The notes under the pieces are model-generated. The model saw nothing but the letters and a program-made list of their open reading frames with translations. It had not been told where the DNA came from and did no database searches. Below are positions 28,876-38,490 of a stretch of 64,000 nucleotides of DNA, one piece after another (within the stretch, counting starts at the first letter, position 1; the number at the start of each line of letters is the position of its first letter). Origin of the DNA: an uncultured Naasia sp. GTDB taxonomy: Bacteria; Actinomycetota; Actinomycetes; Actinomycetales; Microbacteriaceae. The stretch is taken from positions 1-64,000 of the forward strand of contig CAJYYA010000021.1 in assembly GCA_913778905.1 (NCBI GenBank), read 5' to 3'. The translations under genes and the position numbers were made by a program.

Positions 28876-31242
28876 TCACGGATCCCGGTCGGTCCACACC
28901 GTCATCGGTCTGCCGTCTCGACCCGCGGTGACCACGATCGTGCCGACGAGATCGGTGCGCTCGATCTGGTCGCCCAACGAGCCGAGCATGTTCAGCAACG
29001 ATGACGCCGGGTGGCCGTAGGTGTTGCCGGCCCCGACGGACACGAGCGCGAGTGCAGCTCCGAGCGAGCCGTAGAGGCGGGCGGACTGGTCGGCTGAACC
29101 GTGATGGGCCACCCCGACGACGTCGACGGGCTGCACGTCCGCCTCACGGAGCAGCCGCTCCTGCGCCTCCTCGCCCATGTCGCCCAGCAGCAGGGCGGAC
29201 GTGCCCGGGGCCCGGACGTCGAGCACCACGCTCGCGTCGTTGCCGGGCTCCACCCCGGCGACCGGCCAGAGAACGCTCCAGCGGACCCGCCCCAGAACTC
29301 CGCGGTCGCCCTGAGCGGCAGGGAAGACCTGCGCTCCACCGGCGGCGAGGTCAGCGACGAGCTCGTCCGCGTCCGCACCGTCGCTCGGACCGACCATGAG
29401 CCGGTCGACCCGTCCGATGAGATGCGGAGCTGCTCCGATGTGGTCCCGGTCGAAGTGGGTGAGGACGAGGAGGGCGATCCGGTCCACCCTCATCAGGTCG
29501 AGACAGGCCTCCAGGAGTGCCGGGTCGTCGCCCGTGTCGACCAGCGCATACAGCCCGTCACCACCGCGGATCAGTGTCGCCGCACCCTGTCCGACATCGC
29601 AGGCGGCCACGTCCCAGTCCCGGGGAACGCTCGCGTCGCGTCCGATGTGCGCGCCGAACAGACTCGCAACGGTCACGACGACGAGAGCGGCACCGATCAC
29701 GAGCAGACCGAGACGCCTTCGCAGGACACCCATACCGATCAGCAGGAGCGCAGCGCCGGCGAGCGCCGCACCGGCGAGTCCGGGTATCCACGGCAGCGTC
29801 ACCGGGACGGACGCGAAGAATCGGGCGACTGCCGCGATCCATGCCGACGGCGCCCATCCGACGGTGCCGAGCAAAGCACCGAGCCACGGCACGATTCCGA
29901 GCAGCAGGCAGGCCAGCAGGCCCAGGACGGTCGCGAACGGGGCCGCGGGCCCGGCGAGCAGGTTGGCGGGCACCGAGAGCAGCGGGATATCGGGGCGGAG
30001 AAGGATGAGGATCGGCTGGCAGGCGACCTGCGCGGCCGTGGGAATGGCGACGGCGAGGGCCACCGCGCGGGGCATGACCCTCTCCAGGCCGCGCGTGATC
30101 GGGCCGGCCAGCAGGAGGAGCCCGGCGGTGGCGGCTGCGGACAGCGCGAAGCCCGCGTTCCGGGCCAGCCAGGGGTCGACGACGAGCAGACTGACGACGG
30201 CGAGCCCCAGGGCGGACAGCCCGCCGCGCCGACGCCCCGTGGCGACCGCGACGAGCACGGCGAGCGCCATGACGGCTGCCCGGAGGACGCTGGGCTGCGG
30301 AGTCACCAGCACGACGAAAGCCGCGAGCCCCACGATCCCACCCGCGATCCGCACCCGGAGCCCGGCACCGAGTAACGCGAGCAGTCCGACGGCGCCCGCC
30401 ACGACCAGCGCGCAGTTCGCACCCGAGACGGCGGTCAGGTGACTCAGCGACGACTCCACCATCGCAGCCCGCAGCGACTCACTCACGGCGGAGGTATCGC
30501 CGATGGCCAGGCCGGGCAGCAGGGCTCCCCCATCGCCCGGTAGCCGCGCCGACCAACCCGAGAATCCCGCCCTGAGGTCGTCCGCGGCGGCGATGATCCC
30601 CGCCGGTTCCGACCTCACCCGCTCGTCGGTCACCGAGGTCAGGAGCCAGGCGACGTCGTCGGTCGTCTCCGCGCGGATGAGCGTGGCCTCGAGCGAGAGG
30701 ACGGAGCCGATCCGATGGTCGGGGACGGCCCCCTCGCCCTTCGGGCTGTCGCGGCCCGGCTGGTCGAACACGAGGACGGGCGCCCGCACCGCGATGCTCC
30801 GGTCCGGGTCCGACAGCCGGGCGACGGCGACCAGCACCCCAGCGGTGCGGGAGGCGGTGGGCATCCCGAAGCGCTCCGTCATGACGGGTGGCGCGGTCAC
30901 CTCGACGGTCGCGATGACTCGGTCCCGGTCGTCCAGGCCGTCGGGCCACCGAATCGCATGCTGCAGTTGCGCGGACAGCACGAGCACTCCGGTGAGAGCG
31001 AGCAGGACTGCGCTCGCCACCATCACGGAAGTCCCCCGCCCGCCCCGTGTCGCGGCAGCTGCACAGGTGAGGGCGAGGAGCAGCAGCAAGCCGGCCGTCC
31101 AGGGCGCCGGTTCGACGGCGGTGAAGACTAGCGCCAGGATCCACGCGATCGTCGGAAGCGCGGAAACGAGGGCCGAGCTGGCGGCGGTCGCCGGGCGCCC
31201 CCGCCTCCGGAAGATCCTGCGGCCCGCCTCAAGAGGTCTCAC
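28876..31242 (-). CDS. comEC: ComEC/Rec2-type DNA internalisation channel
   Basis: A 788-residue membrane protein: N-terminal helices and a soluble DUF4131-like region, the ComEC competence domain (LTAVSGANCALV and following helices), then a metallo-beta-lactamase-like domain with DVGQGAATLIRG and THFDRDHIG. It would carry single-stranded DNA across the membrane. The start is GTG overlapping the comEA stop (GTGA). No type IV pilus genes are in this window, so natural competence cannot be concluded. Confidence 0.93.
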   Translation of the reverse strand: MRPLEAGRRIFRRRGRPATAASSALVSALPTIAWILALVFTAVEPAPWTAGLLLLLALTCAAAATRGGRGTSVMVASAVLLALTGVLVLSAQLQHAIRWPDGLDDRDRVIATVEVTAPPVMTERFGMPTASRTAGVLVAVARLSDPDRSIAVRAPVLVFDQPGRDSPKGEGAVPDHRIGSVLSLEATLIRAETTDDVAWLLTSVTDERVRSEPAGIIAAADDLRAGFSGWSARLPGDGGALLPGLAIGDTSAVSESLRAAMVESSLSHLTAVSGANCALVVAGAVGLLALLGAGLRVRIAGGIVGLAAFVVLVTPQPSVLRAAVMALAVLVAVATGRRRGGLSALGLAVVSLLVVDPWLARNAGFALSAAATAGLLLLAGPITRGLERVMPRAVALAVAIPTAAQVACQPILILLRPDIPLLSVPANLLAGPAAPFATVLGLLACLLLGIVPWLGALLGTVGWAPSAWIAAVARFFASVPVTLPWIPGLAGAALAGAALLLIGMGVLRRRLGLLVIGAALVVVTVASLFGAHIGRDASVPRDWDVAACDVGQGAATLIRGGDGLYALVDTGDDPALLEACLDLMRVDRIALLVLTHFDRDHIGAAPHLIGRVDRLMVGPSDGADADELVADLAAGGAQVFPAAQGDRGVLGRVRWSVLWPVAGVEPGNDASVVLDVRAPGTSALLLGDMGEEAQERLLREADVQPVDVVGVAHHGSADQSARLYGSLGAALALVSVGAGNTYGHPASSLLNMLGSLGDQIERTDLVGTIVVTAGRDGRPMTVWTDRDP

Positions 31243-31895
31243 GGCACCACCAGATCCCGGAGGTTCTCGACCGTCTTGGCGCCGATGCCGTCGATCTGGA
31301 GGAGGTCGTCCACCGACGAGAAGCGGCCCCCGGCCTCCCGCCAGTCGACGATCCGCTGCGCGATGGCCGGTCCGATCCTCGGGAGCGAATCGAGCTGTTC
31401 GACGGATGCGGACGACAGGCTGATGACGCCCCCGGCGCCGGTCGCGGATCCGGAGCCCTGGCCCGCAGTCGGGACGGGCACCTCGCCGATCTTGGGCACG
31501 ATGAGCTGCTCACCGTCGATCACACGTCGGGCCAGGTTGACGGCCCCGGCTTCGGCCGCCTCGGTGAGCCCACCGGCCGCCGCGATCGCATCGAGCACTC
31601 GAGCGTCGCTCGCCAGCTCGTAGACGCCCGGCGAGCGCACCTCGCCGAGCACGTGGACCAGGGCCGGTGCCGAGTCGACCGCTCCACCGCCGGACTGCAC
31701 CGTCACATCCGACGCTCCGCCCGTGCTCGAGGGCACCGCGACCGGGCGCGGGGCGGACCCCGCGGCCGTCACCGCCGACATGGCCACGGCGACCGCCAGA
31801 GCGAGCACCACGAGCACCACCGCCGCGCCCACGCCGAGTCGAGCGCGCAGGTTCCCGGCGAGCCGTCCCAACGGTGCCAGATCCCGTTCACTCAT
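31239..31895 (-). CDS. comEA: ComEA-type DNA receptor
   Basis: About 218 residues: a single N-terminal helix (roughly residues 19-41) anchors the protein; a SLBB-like domain with VLGEVRSPGVYEL follows, then an Ala/Gly linker and two helix-hairpin-helix motifs at the C-terminus (LPRIGPAIAQRIVDWR and IDGIGAKTVENLRDL) that bind double-stranded DNA. It is coupled to comEC by a four-base overlap. ATG 31895 is chosen; a GTG at 31955 would add 20 residues without a clear ribosome site. Confidence 0.9.
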   Translation of the reverse strand: MSERDLAPLGRLAGNLRARLGVGAAVVLVVLALAVAVAMSAVTAAGSAPRPVAVPSSTGGASDVTVQSGGGAVDSAPALVHVLGEVRSPGVYELASDARVLDAIAAAGGLTEAAEAGAVNLARRVIDGEQLIVPKIGEVPVPTAGQGSGSATGAGGVISLSSASVEQLDSLPRIGPAIAQRIVDWREAGGRFSSVDDLLQIDGIGAKTVENLRDLVVP

Positions 31896-32116
31896 GGGAT
31901 CCGACGGTAGGCATCCCGGAGCTTCGACATCCGGGGGCGTCGCGAAGACGTGCACGGTCCGGCGGCGAATCGAGTTGGGGAGGAGCCGGGAAGAGCGTGA
32001 GCGGCCTCGGGACCTGAACGGGGAGTCGCCTCGGAGAACCTACCGTCGAGCCCCTAGCCTGGGGTTGCGACGTCGGTGTCGCACCCCAACCGGGACGATC
32101 GAGTCGAAGGAGGCCC

Positions 32117-33139
32117 ATGCAGCGCCCATCCTTCGGCCACCGCTCCCCCGCGCCGCCTGCCGGCGAGGTCGACAAGCCCACTCCGACCCGGGTCTCCCCC
32201 CAACTCGGGACGTCGATGATCCCCCGGGGTCGCCGCGCCAAGCTGCGCGGCCAGATCCGGGGCCTGTCTCGACACCGTCATGAGGGAACCGCGTCGATCG
32301 GAAGTCAGGCCCGCCAAGCGGTCCAACTGCTGGTTCCGACCGTCGTGCTGGCCCTGCTCGTCACACTCGGGCTCGTCGCGTTCTTCGTCGCCCCCACTCA
32401 CCGGGGACCCATGCCCGAGGCTCTCATCGCCATGATGATCGCCCTCTCCCCGCCGCTCACCTTCGGCGCGTCGCGGCGGCTCGGCCTGAGCCTCATCGGC
32501 GGACTCGTCGCGGCGACCGTCGCGGCGTGCGTGCTCCCGACCGCTTCCTCCGATGTCGTCGGAGCTCCCGAACACGTGGCTGTCGTCGCGGGTCTGACCG
32601 CCGTGGCCCTCTGGCCCTTCAATCTGGCCGGCACCGTGCGGCGCTACGCCTGCGGGCTGCTGTCCGGCGTAGCCATCGCGGCGAGTCCCATCGCGATCAT
32701 CGCCATCGCGGCGGCCATCTACTGGATCATGCGCGAGAAGGAGGACAGGCTCCGCCGCTCTCGCGCGCTGCGCGGGCCGGTGATCCTCGGCTCGGCGGTC
32801 GGCGCCCTCGGGATCGTGATCCTCACCGTCAGCGGGATCGACCTCAGCGCCTCCACCTGGGCCGGCGGGGTCGTGCTCGCGACCATCGTCATCTCGGTCG
32901 CTCCCGCGCTCGGATTCCTCGCCGGAGTGGGAGCGGATGCCGCACTCCTCGCCGCGACCAATCCCGAAGCCGACACCAAGACGCGCTTCGTCGGCGTCAT
33001 CGGCGGACTGGCGATCGGCCTCCTCATCGCGGCTGCGTTCGGAGGCGCCGCGGCCCAGATCCGGGACCGCTCCTACGTCGTCGACGTGGAGGGCGTCCGT
33101 CCGGCGGCCCTGGCGCCGTACGTGACCGACGCGAGCTGA
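32117..33139 (+). CDS. Hypothetical multi-pass membrane protein
   Basis: 340 residues, not recognised. The first about 65 residues are polar and basic, rich in Pro and Arg. About eight hydrophobic segments follow in two groups, separated by a charged stretch (MREKEDRLRRSRALRGP near residue 205). The C-terminus after the last helix is short and polar. ATG 32117 follows GAAGGAGG, a strong ribosome site. It stands alone between divergent comEA and convergent leuS. The hydrophobic pattern and this site make it preferable to the antisense frame. Confidence 0.75.
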   Translation: MQRPSFGHRSPAPPAGEVDKPTPTRVSPQLGTSMIPRGRRAKLRGQIRGLSRHRHEGTASIGSQARQAVQLLVPTVVLALLVTLGLVAFFVAPTHRGPMPEALIAMMIALSPPLTFGASRRLGLSLIGGLVAATVAACVLPTASSDVVGAPEHVAVVAGLTAVALWPFNLAGTVRRYACGLLSGVAIAASPIAIIAIAAAIYWIMREKEDRLRRSRALRGPVILGSAVGALGIVILTVSGIDLSASTWAGGVVLATIVISVAPALGFLAGVGADAALLAATNPEADTKTRFVGVIGGLAIGLLIAAAFGGAAAQIRDRSYVVDVEGVRPAALAPYVTDAS

Positions 33140-33160
33140 GGCCCAACGGAAGCCTGCTAG

Positions 33161-33254
33161 GGCCCCGATACGTCTCGCTTCTCGGCCGTAGGCTCCACGT
33201 GCGTCACGCACGAGGGACTCGGTTCGCGGCCGCTACTCGGCCTCCCGAGTTCGG
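33161..33254. repeat. Intergenic repeat type D, copy 2 (CTCGATACG/CTACTCGAC family)
   Basis: This shares a long block with 40917-41110: a CGATACG opening, then CTCGGCCGTRGGCYCCACGT and GCACGAGGGACTCG in the same order and spacing apart from small changes. It sits between two convergent genes just before the leuS terminator. Confidence 0.75.
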
Positions 33255-33261
33255 ACGCGAA

Positions 33262-33299
33262 AACGGCCGCGGACCCGAGTGGTCGGGGCCGCGGCCGTT
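33262..33299. terminator. Terminator hairpin between the membrane-protein gene and leuS
   Basis: AACGGCCGCGG (33262-33272) pairs perfectly with CCGCGGCCGTT (33289-33299), extended by an inner CCC/GGG. It is 12 bases past the leuS stop, in a convergent gap, and on the leuS strand is followed by TTT. Confidence 0.8.
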
Positions 33300-33311
33300 G
33301 GACGGGTCAGA

Positions 33312-35915
33312 TTACGGCTTGGTCGCGATGTTCACCAGGCGCGGGGCGCGCACGATGACGTTGACCACCTGACGCTCACCGATCGCACGCTGGACGGCCG
33401 TTGACTCGCGAGCGAGCTTCTCGAGGTCCTCACCCGCGATCTTCGGCGACACCTCGAGACGGTCGCGGACCTTGCCGTCGACCTGCACGACGGCCGTCAC
33501 GCTCTCCTCGACCAGGAGCGTCGGGTCGGCCTTGCGCCAGCCGTAGAGCGCGACGGACGGTTCGTAGCCGAGCGTCTCCCACATCTCCTCGGCCGCATAC
33601 GGCGCGAACAGGCTGAGGGTCAGCGCGATGGCTTCGGCGGCCTCGCGCACCGCTGCATCAGCGGGGCCTGCGCCGGAGTCGATGACCTTGCGGGTCGCGT
33701 TGGTGAGCTCCATGATGCGCGCGACGAGGACGTTGAACTTGAACGCCTCGATCAGGCCGGGTGCATCCGCCCAGAGACGGTGGGTCTGACGGCGCAGCTT
33801 CTCGTCACCCGTCTTCCACACGACATCCGGGACGCTCGTCACATCGGCCGCGATCCGCTGCGCACGAGCCAGGAACTTGGCCGCACCGGCGGGCGAGACG
33901 TCGGCCCAGTCGATATCGTCCTCCGGCGGGCCGGCGAACGCCATGGTCAGGCGGATCGCATCGACGCCGAACTCGTCGAGCTGCTCGGAGAGCTTGACGA
34001 TGTTGCCCTTCGACTTGCTCATGGCCGAGCCCTCCATGAGGACCATGCCCTGGTTGAGCAGCGCCGTGAACGGCTCGGTGAAGCTCACATAGCCCATGTC
34101 GAACAGCACCTTGGTGATGAAGCGCGCATAGAGCAGGTGCAGGATCGCGTGCGTCACACCGCCGACGTACTGATCGACGGGAGCCCACTTGTCGACCTCC
34201 TTGGGGTCGAACGCCTGGGTGTCGTCGTTCGGCGACATGAAGCGCAGGAAGTACCAGCTGCTGTCGACGAACGTGTCCATGGTGTCGGTGTCGCGGCGCA
34301 TCGGCTTGCCGTCGAGCTCGGTCTCGACCCACTCGGTGGCTCCACCGAGTGGCGAGGTGCCCTTGGGCTTGAGGTCGAGACCCTCGCTCGCGGGCAGGCG
34401 CACGGGCAGCTGCTCCTCGGGCACGGGGACCTCGTTGCCTTCACGGTCGTACAGGATCGGGATGGGCGTGCCCCAGTAGCGCTGACGCGAGATCAGCCAG
34501 TCGCGCAGGCGGTAGTTCTTGGCCTTGCGGGCGAGACCCTGCGCTTCGAGGTGGGCGACGATCTTGGCGATCGCATTGACCTTGCTGAGGCCGTCGAACT
34601 GGCCGGAGTTGACCAGACGCCCCTCGCCCGTGAGAGCGGTGCCCGTGGTCGCCGGGTCGAACTCATCGGGGTGCGCGGCGTGGTTCTCGAGGTCCTCCTC
34701 GGTGATGACCGGGATCGCCCCCGTCACCGGCTGGGTCGTGTCGACGACCACGCGCACGGGCAGGTCGAAGGTGCGGGCGAAGTCGAGGTCGCGCTGGTCG
34801 TGCGCGGGGACGGCCATGATGGCGCCCTGGCCGTAGTCGCTCAGCACGTAGTCCGCCGCCCAGATCGGCAGGCGCTCGCCCGTGAGCGGGTTGATGGCGT
34901 AGCGGCCGGTGAACACACCGGTCTTCTCACGGTCGGCCGTGAGGCGCTCGATCTCGGTGCTCTTCTGGACCTTCTCGAGGTAGTCCTGGAAGGCCATGCG
35001 GACGCCGGCGTCCTCGGCTCCGGCGACGAGTTCGCCCGCAAGGTCCGAGTCGGGGGCCACGACCATGAAGGTGGCCCCGGCGAGGGTGTCCGGACGCGTC
35101 GTGTAGACCGTCACCTTCTCGGAACGGCCCTCGACCTCGAAGTCGATGTCGGCGCCGGTCGAGCGGCCGATCCAGTTGCGCTGCATCGCGATGACCTTGG
35201 ACGGCCAGCGACCCTCGAGCTGGTTGAGGTCGTCGAGCAGTCGGTCGGCGTAGTCGGTGATCCGCAGGTACCACTGCGTCAGCTTCTTCTTGACGACCAG
35301 TGCGCCACTGCGCTCGGAGGTGCCGTCGGGAAGGACCTGCTCGTTGGCGAGCACGGTCTGATCCACCGGGTCCCAGTTGACCCAGCTGTCCTTGCGGTAG
35401 GCGAGCCCGCGCTCGTACATCTTGAGGAACAGCCACTGGTTCCACTTGTAGTACTCGGGGTCGCTCGTGTGGAGGACGCGGTCCCAGTCGAAGCTCGGGG
35501 CGTAGCGCACCATCGACTCGCGCTGCTGGGCGATGTTGGCGTAGGTCCACTCGCGGGGGTCGACACCGCGCTTGATGGCCGCGTTCTCCGCGGGGAGACC
35601 GAAGGAGTCCCAGCCGATGGGGTGGAGGACGTTGAACCCCTGCTGACGCCAGTAACGCGCGATGACGTCGCCCAGCGCATACGCCTCGGCGTGCCCCATG
35701 TGCAGGTCACCGGACGGGTACGGGAACATGTCGAGGATGTACTTGCGGGGGCGCTTGTCATCCGAGTCGGCCGTCGCGAACGGCTTGAGCTCTTCCCACA
35801 CCCGCTGCCACTTGCCCTGGATGCGGACGAAGCCGGGCTCGGCCGGCTCCGTGCCGAAGCCGTCGCCGGCCGGGACGCTCTGCTCTGCGGCAGCGTTCTG
35901 GGAAATGTCGGTCAC
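33312..35915 (-). CDS. leuS: Leucyl-tRNA synthetase
   Basis: The 867-residue protein is full length. The class I signature HMGH is at residues 72-75, the large CP1 editing domain (with [14 protein letters not shown]) in the middle, the KMSKS-type loop AMSKSKGN near residue 631, and an anticodon-binding and C-terminal domain after it. It charges tRNA-Leu. The start is GTG after GAGGTGAG. The upstream gap shows no T-box. Confidence 0.97.
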   Translation of the reverse strand: MTDISQNAAAEQSVPAGDGFGTEPAEPGFVRIQGKWQRVWEELKPFATADSDDKRPRKYILDMFPYPSGDLHMGHAEAYALGDVIARYWRQQGFNVLHPIGWDSFGLPAENAAIKRGVDPREWTYANIAQQRESMVRYAPSFDWDRVLHTSDPEYYKWNQWLFLKMYERGLAYRKDSWVNWDPVDQTVLANEQVLPDGTSERSGALVVKKKLTQWYLRITDYADRLLDDLNQLEGRWPSKVIAMQRNWIGRSTGADIDFEVEGRSEKVTVYTTRPDTLAGATFMVVAPDSDLAGELVAGAEDAGVRMAFQDYLEKVQKSTEIERLTADREKTGVFTGRYAINPLTGERLPIWAADYVLSDYGQGAIMAVPAHDQRDLDFARTFDLPVRVVVDTTQPVTGAIPVITEEDLENHAAHPDEFDPATTGTALTGEGRLVNSGQFDGLSKVNAIAKIVAHLEAQGLARKAKNYRLRDWLISRQRYWGTPIPILYDREGNEVPVPEEQLPVRLPASEGLDLKPKGTSPLGGATEWVETELDGKPMRRDTDTMDTFVDSSWYFLRFMSPNDDTQAFDPKEVDKWAPVDQYVGGVTHAILHLLYARFITKVLFDMGYVSFTEPFTALLNQGMVLMEGSAMSKSKGNIVKLSEQLDEFGVDAIRLTMAFAGPPEDDIDWADVSPAGAAKFLARAQRIAADVTSVPDVVWKTGDEKLRRQTHRLWADAPGLIEAFKFNVLVARIMELTNATRKVIDSGAGPADAAVREAAEAIALTLSLFAPYAAEEMWETLGYEPSVALYGWRKADPTLLVEESVTAVVQVDGKVRDRLEVSPKIAGEDLEKLARESTAVQRAIGERQVVNVIVRAPRLVNIATKP

Positions 35916-36029
35916 TCGTGGCTCACCTCGTCTGATCGCCGCGGGCGGGTGCCCCGTTCACGGCCGCAGACAAGCGTAGTAGGCCCGGATGGCGCGCGCC
36001 GCGCGAGCCCATCCGGCTCCATCCCCTGC

Positions 36030-36111
36030 GCTCAGCAGGAGGAACAACCGTTCAGCAGGAGGAATCCGACCGATTGCTCCTGCTGAGGCGTCGAAGTTCC
36101 TGCTGAGCGCG
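36030..36111. repeat. Nested palindromic element type B (CAGCAGGAGGA words)
   Basis: The word TCAGCAGGAGGAA occurs twice in direct order (near 36031 and 36051), then twice in reverse complement (near 36077 and 36096), giving an outer and an inner stem: GCGCTCAGCAGGA with TCCTGCTGAGCGC, and TTCAGCAGGAGGAATC with its near-complement. It begins right at the 3' end of the alpha/beta-hydrolase gene and may end its transcript. Confidence 0.75.
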
Positions 36112-36115
36112 AGGG

Positions 36116-36913
36116 TCAGGCGGAGGTGCGGGCCAGGAAGTCGAGCGCCCGCTCGCGGAAGGCGCGCGCGGTGGGGGCGTTGAAGTGGTTCCGGCCCGGG
36201 ATCTCGAAGAACTCGGCGCCCGGTGTCGCGGCCGCGAGTGCCTTCGACGCCGCCAGGATCCGGTCCTCACTCCCCGCGGCGAACAGGACGGGCTGCGTCG
36301 GTGGGTTGGCCGGATCCGGCTGCGGTCCGCCCCGCATGCCCTCCACCAGCGACACGAGCGCCTGCAGGTCGTTGCCCCGGATCGACGACGCCATCGTGAA
36401 GTAGGCCTGGGTCAGCGGATCGTCGATGGGCTCTCCCGTGTCGAGGTGACGTTGCGCGAGGTCGACGCGGAAGCGCGTGAGGGGGTCGCCGTCCGGGATG
36501 CCGCCCAGGACGGCACGGTCGATGAGGTCGGGCATCTCGAGGCTCGCGTGCCACCCGACGCGCGCGCCGAGCGAGTATCCGACCAGGGTCACGCGGTCGA
36601 GGAGGTAGGTGTCGAGAACGGCTCGGAGGTCGGAGACCAGGAGATCCATCCGGTAGGCGCTCGACTCGTGGGGGTGGCTGCTACGGCCATGGCCCCGCTG
36701 GTCGTAGGCGACGACGCGGTAGCCGGCGCGCTCGAGCTCCCGCGTCCACCCGGTCGCGTTCCAGTTCGCCAGGGCGGAGGACGCGAAACCGTGGACCGCC
36801 ACCACGACGGGGGCGTTCGGATCCTCGCCGTTCCACTCGTAGGTCGCGATCGACGTTCCGTCGGAGGTCAGGACGGCGCGGGGCTCGGGGGCTGGCGGCA
36901 GACGCAGGGACAC
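36116..36913 (-). CDS. Alpha/beta-hydrolase
   Basis: A 265-residue hydrolase: oxyanion-hole HGFASSA, nucleophile elbow GYSLGA (Ser near residue 110), the acid Asp in AAGSEDRIL and the base His in GRNHFNAP near the C-terminus. The substrate is unknown; it resembles esterases and epoxide-hydrolase-like proteins of Actinobacteria. GTG 36913 is chosen since the domain starts soon after; the ribosome site is weak. The frame is open upstream into palindromic DNA, which is unlikely to be coding. Confidence 0.85.
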   Translation of the reverse strand: MSLRLPPAPEPRAVLTSDGTSIATYEWNGEDPNAPVVVAVHGFASSALANWNATGWTRELERAGYRVVAYDQRGHGRSSHPHESSAYRMDLLVSDLRAVLDTYLLDRVTLVGYSLGARVGWHASLEMPDLIDRAVLGGIPDGDPLTRFRVDLAQRHLDTGEPIDDPLTQAYFTMASSIRGNDLQALVSLVEGMRGGPQPDPANPPTQPVLFAAGSEDRILAASKALAAATPGAEFFEIPGRNHFNAPTARAFRERALDFLARTSA

Positions 36914-36968
36914 ATGACCACTCTGCCGGACCACGCGTGTCTCGAACCGACATGCCCCGCCGCCAGGC

Positions 36969-36992
36969 CCGATAAGAAGCGCGGTTCTTATC
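36969..36992. promoter_or_regulatory. Palindrome upstream of the alpha/beta-hydrolase
   Basis: CGATAAGAA, six bases (GCGCGG), TTCTTATCG: perfect nine-base arms about 55 bases before the hydrolase start. Its size and position fit a dimeric repressor operator or a hairpin in the leader. No cognate regulator is next to it. Confidence 0.5.
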
Positions 36993-37035
36993 GGGCGGCC
37001 CGATCCGCTCCAGTCCGCGCCGAAGCGACGCCGCA

Positions 37036-37187
37036 CTGAACAAATGCAGGAAGTCAGTTTTCGAATGCAGGAGCGACCGCCCCGAATGCAGGAGCTCAGC
37101 CGCGACTTCCGCGTGTTTCCGGGCTTCGACGGTGGGTCCTGAGCGGAGGGTCCTGCATTCGAAAAGTGGGTTCCTGCATTTGTTCAG
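37036..37187. repeat. Long hairpin element type C (AATGCAGGA words)
   Basis: Arms of 37 bases (37036-37072 and 37151-37187) are complementary except for a six-base internal loop. Each arm holds two copies of the word AATGCAGGA; a fifth copy lies in the 78-base centre (near 37083). The flanks GCCGC/GCGGC can extend the stem. It lies 30 bases past the pabB stop. It shares the word GCAGGA and the 'direct words then inverted words' design with element B 1 kb away. Confidence 0.85.
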
Positions 37188-37216
37188 CAGCAACGCGGCG
37201 CTGAGGGGGCGGAGGG

Positions 37217-38443
37217 TCAGAGAGCACCCAAGGCGCGAAGGATGGGCGCGGCCTTCAGCTTCATCTCGGCGAGCTCGGCATCCGGGCGGGACAGCGCGGT
37301 GATGCCGCCGCCCGCACCGACGAACGCGCGGCCCGAGGAGTCGTATTCCGCACCGCGGATGGTCATCGCCAGCTCGGCGGACCCGTCGCCCCGGACGAGC
37401 CCGAACGCCCCCGCATAGAGCCCGCGAGGACCCGCTTCGAACTCGGCGAGCAACTGCATGGCCCGACGCTTCGGCGCCCCGGTCATCGATCCGGCCGGGA
37501 ACAATGCGTCCACCACGTCGGCGATCGTGTGCCCCGGCAGCAGACGAGCCGACACCGTGCTCACGAGCTGATGCACCTGCGGGTAGCTCTCGACGGCGAA
37601 GAGCGAGTCCACCGCCACCGAGCCCGTGACCGCGATCCGACTCAGGTCGTTGCGGACGAGATCGACGATCATGAGGTTCTCGGCCAGCTCCTTCTCGTCG
37701 GCGCGGAGCTCGACGGCGAGCGCGGCGTCCGCCGCCGGATCGGAGCCGCGCGGGCGGGTGCCTTTGATGGGACTGCTGGAGACAACGCCGTGAGCGGACA
37801 GCGACACGAACCGTTCCGGCGAGGCGCTCACGAGGGTCCGGTCGCCGAGGCGGAGGAACCCCGCTCGGTGAGTGGGGCTGCCCGCACGGAGCCGCGAGTA
37901 CGCGATCCACGGGTCGTCGGGCCGGGTGACCGTCGCGAGATTGGTGAGGCACAGCTGATAGGAGTCGCCGCGGCGGATCGCCTCCAGGCATCGGCCGATC
38001 CGGTCGAGGTAGGCGGCATCGTCGTGGCGCCAGGCGACTTCCGCAGCCGGAGCGTCGTCGACCGGAACGCTCGGCCGTGGGTCGGGGTCGGCGTCGGCCG
38101 ACGTGACGAGCGCGTCTACGCGTGCCCGCCATAGCGGGTCCCCCTCCACGACCAGCCGCCGATCCGCGTGTCGGAACGACAACGAGCGAGCGACGCGGAG
38201 GAAGCGGGCGGATCCGTCGTAGGCGATCCAGCCGACGGCCAGAGGCGACGACGCGGCGGCCGGGTCGAGCATGACCCGCGGGACGGCGTCGATGACCTCG
38301 TCGCCCACGACGAGGTGACTCCACCCGGAGTCGTCGCTCGCCTCGAGAAGGGCTGCATACGGGGCGTCACAGGCGAGCGCCTCGAAGGCGAGATGCGGAG
38401 CGATCCATCCCTCGGGGTGACGGCCCCCATCCGACTCGCGCAT
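37217..38443 (-). CDS. pabB: Aminodeoxychorismate synthase component I
   Basis: A 408-residue chorismate-binding enzyme with the family motifs: DSYQLCLTNL, SPERF, PIKGTRPRG, DEKELAENLMIVDLVRNDLSRI, and MTGAPKRRAMQLL near the C-terminus. The PIKGT motif marks PabB rather than anthranilate synthase. It makes 4-amino-4-deoxychorismate for folate together with a glutaminase not encoded here. The N-terminal domain is shorter than in E. coli PabB. ATG 38443 is used; it diverges from pabC with 47 bases between. Confidence 0.9.
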   Translation of the reverse strand: MRESDGGRHPEGWIAPHLAFEALACDAPYAALLEASDDSGWSHLVVGDEVIDAVPRVMLDPAAASSPLAVGWIAYDGSARFLRVARSLSFRHADRRLVVEGDPLWRARVDALVTSADADPDPRPSVPVDDAPAAEVAWRHDDAAYLDRIGRCLEAIRRGDSYQLCLTNLATVTRPDDPWIAYSRLRAGSPTHRAGFLRLGDRTLVSASPERFVSLSAHGVVSSSPIKGTRPRGSDPAADAALAVELRADEKELAENLMIVDLVRNDLSRIAVTGSVAVDSLFAVESYPQVHQLVSTVSARLLPGHTIADVVDALFPAGSMTGAPKRRAMQLLAEFEAGPRGLYAGAFGLVRGDGSAELAMTIRGAEYDSSGRAFVGAGGGITALSRPDAELAEMKLKAAPILRALGAL

Positions 38444-38490
38444 AGGCTCAGGATAGGAGCCGCGCACCGCGGGGAGAGGATCGTATTGCC

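Larger units (their letters stand above)
36914..37216. other. Intergenic region dominated by a long hairpin
   Basis: About 300 bases between pabB and the hydrolase. About half is the palindromic element 37036-37187. The rest shows a small inverted repeat, ACCGCGCTTCTTATCG/CGATAAGAAGCGCGGT-like halves around 36968-36997 (CGATAAGAAGCGCGGTTCTTATCG), close to the hydrolase start, possibly an operator. No gene is seen. Confidence 0.5.

Noticed and set aside
32054-33211. 385-codon antisense frame over the hypothetical membrane protein
   Set aside because: It is Asp/Glu/Arg-rich shadow sequence, whereas the + strand frame has clear membrane helices and a GGAGG site.
33780-36086. 768-codon open frame antisense to leuS
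   Set aside because: Same shadow pattern; leuS is full length with all class I motifs.
36030-36111. CRISPR array
   Set aside because: Only four short words in mixed orientation, no regular spacers and no cas genes.
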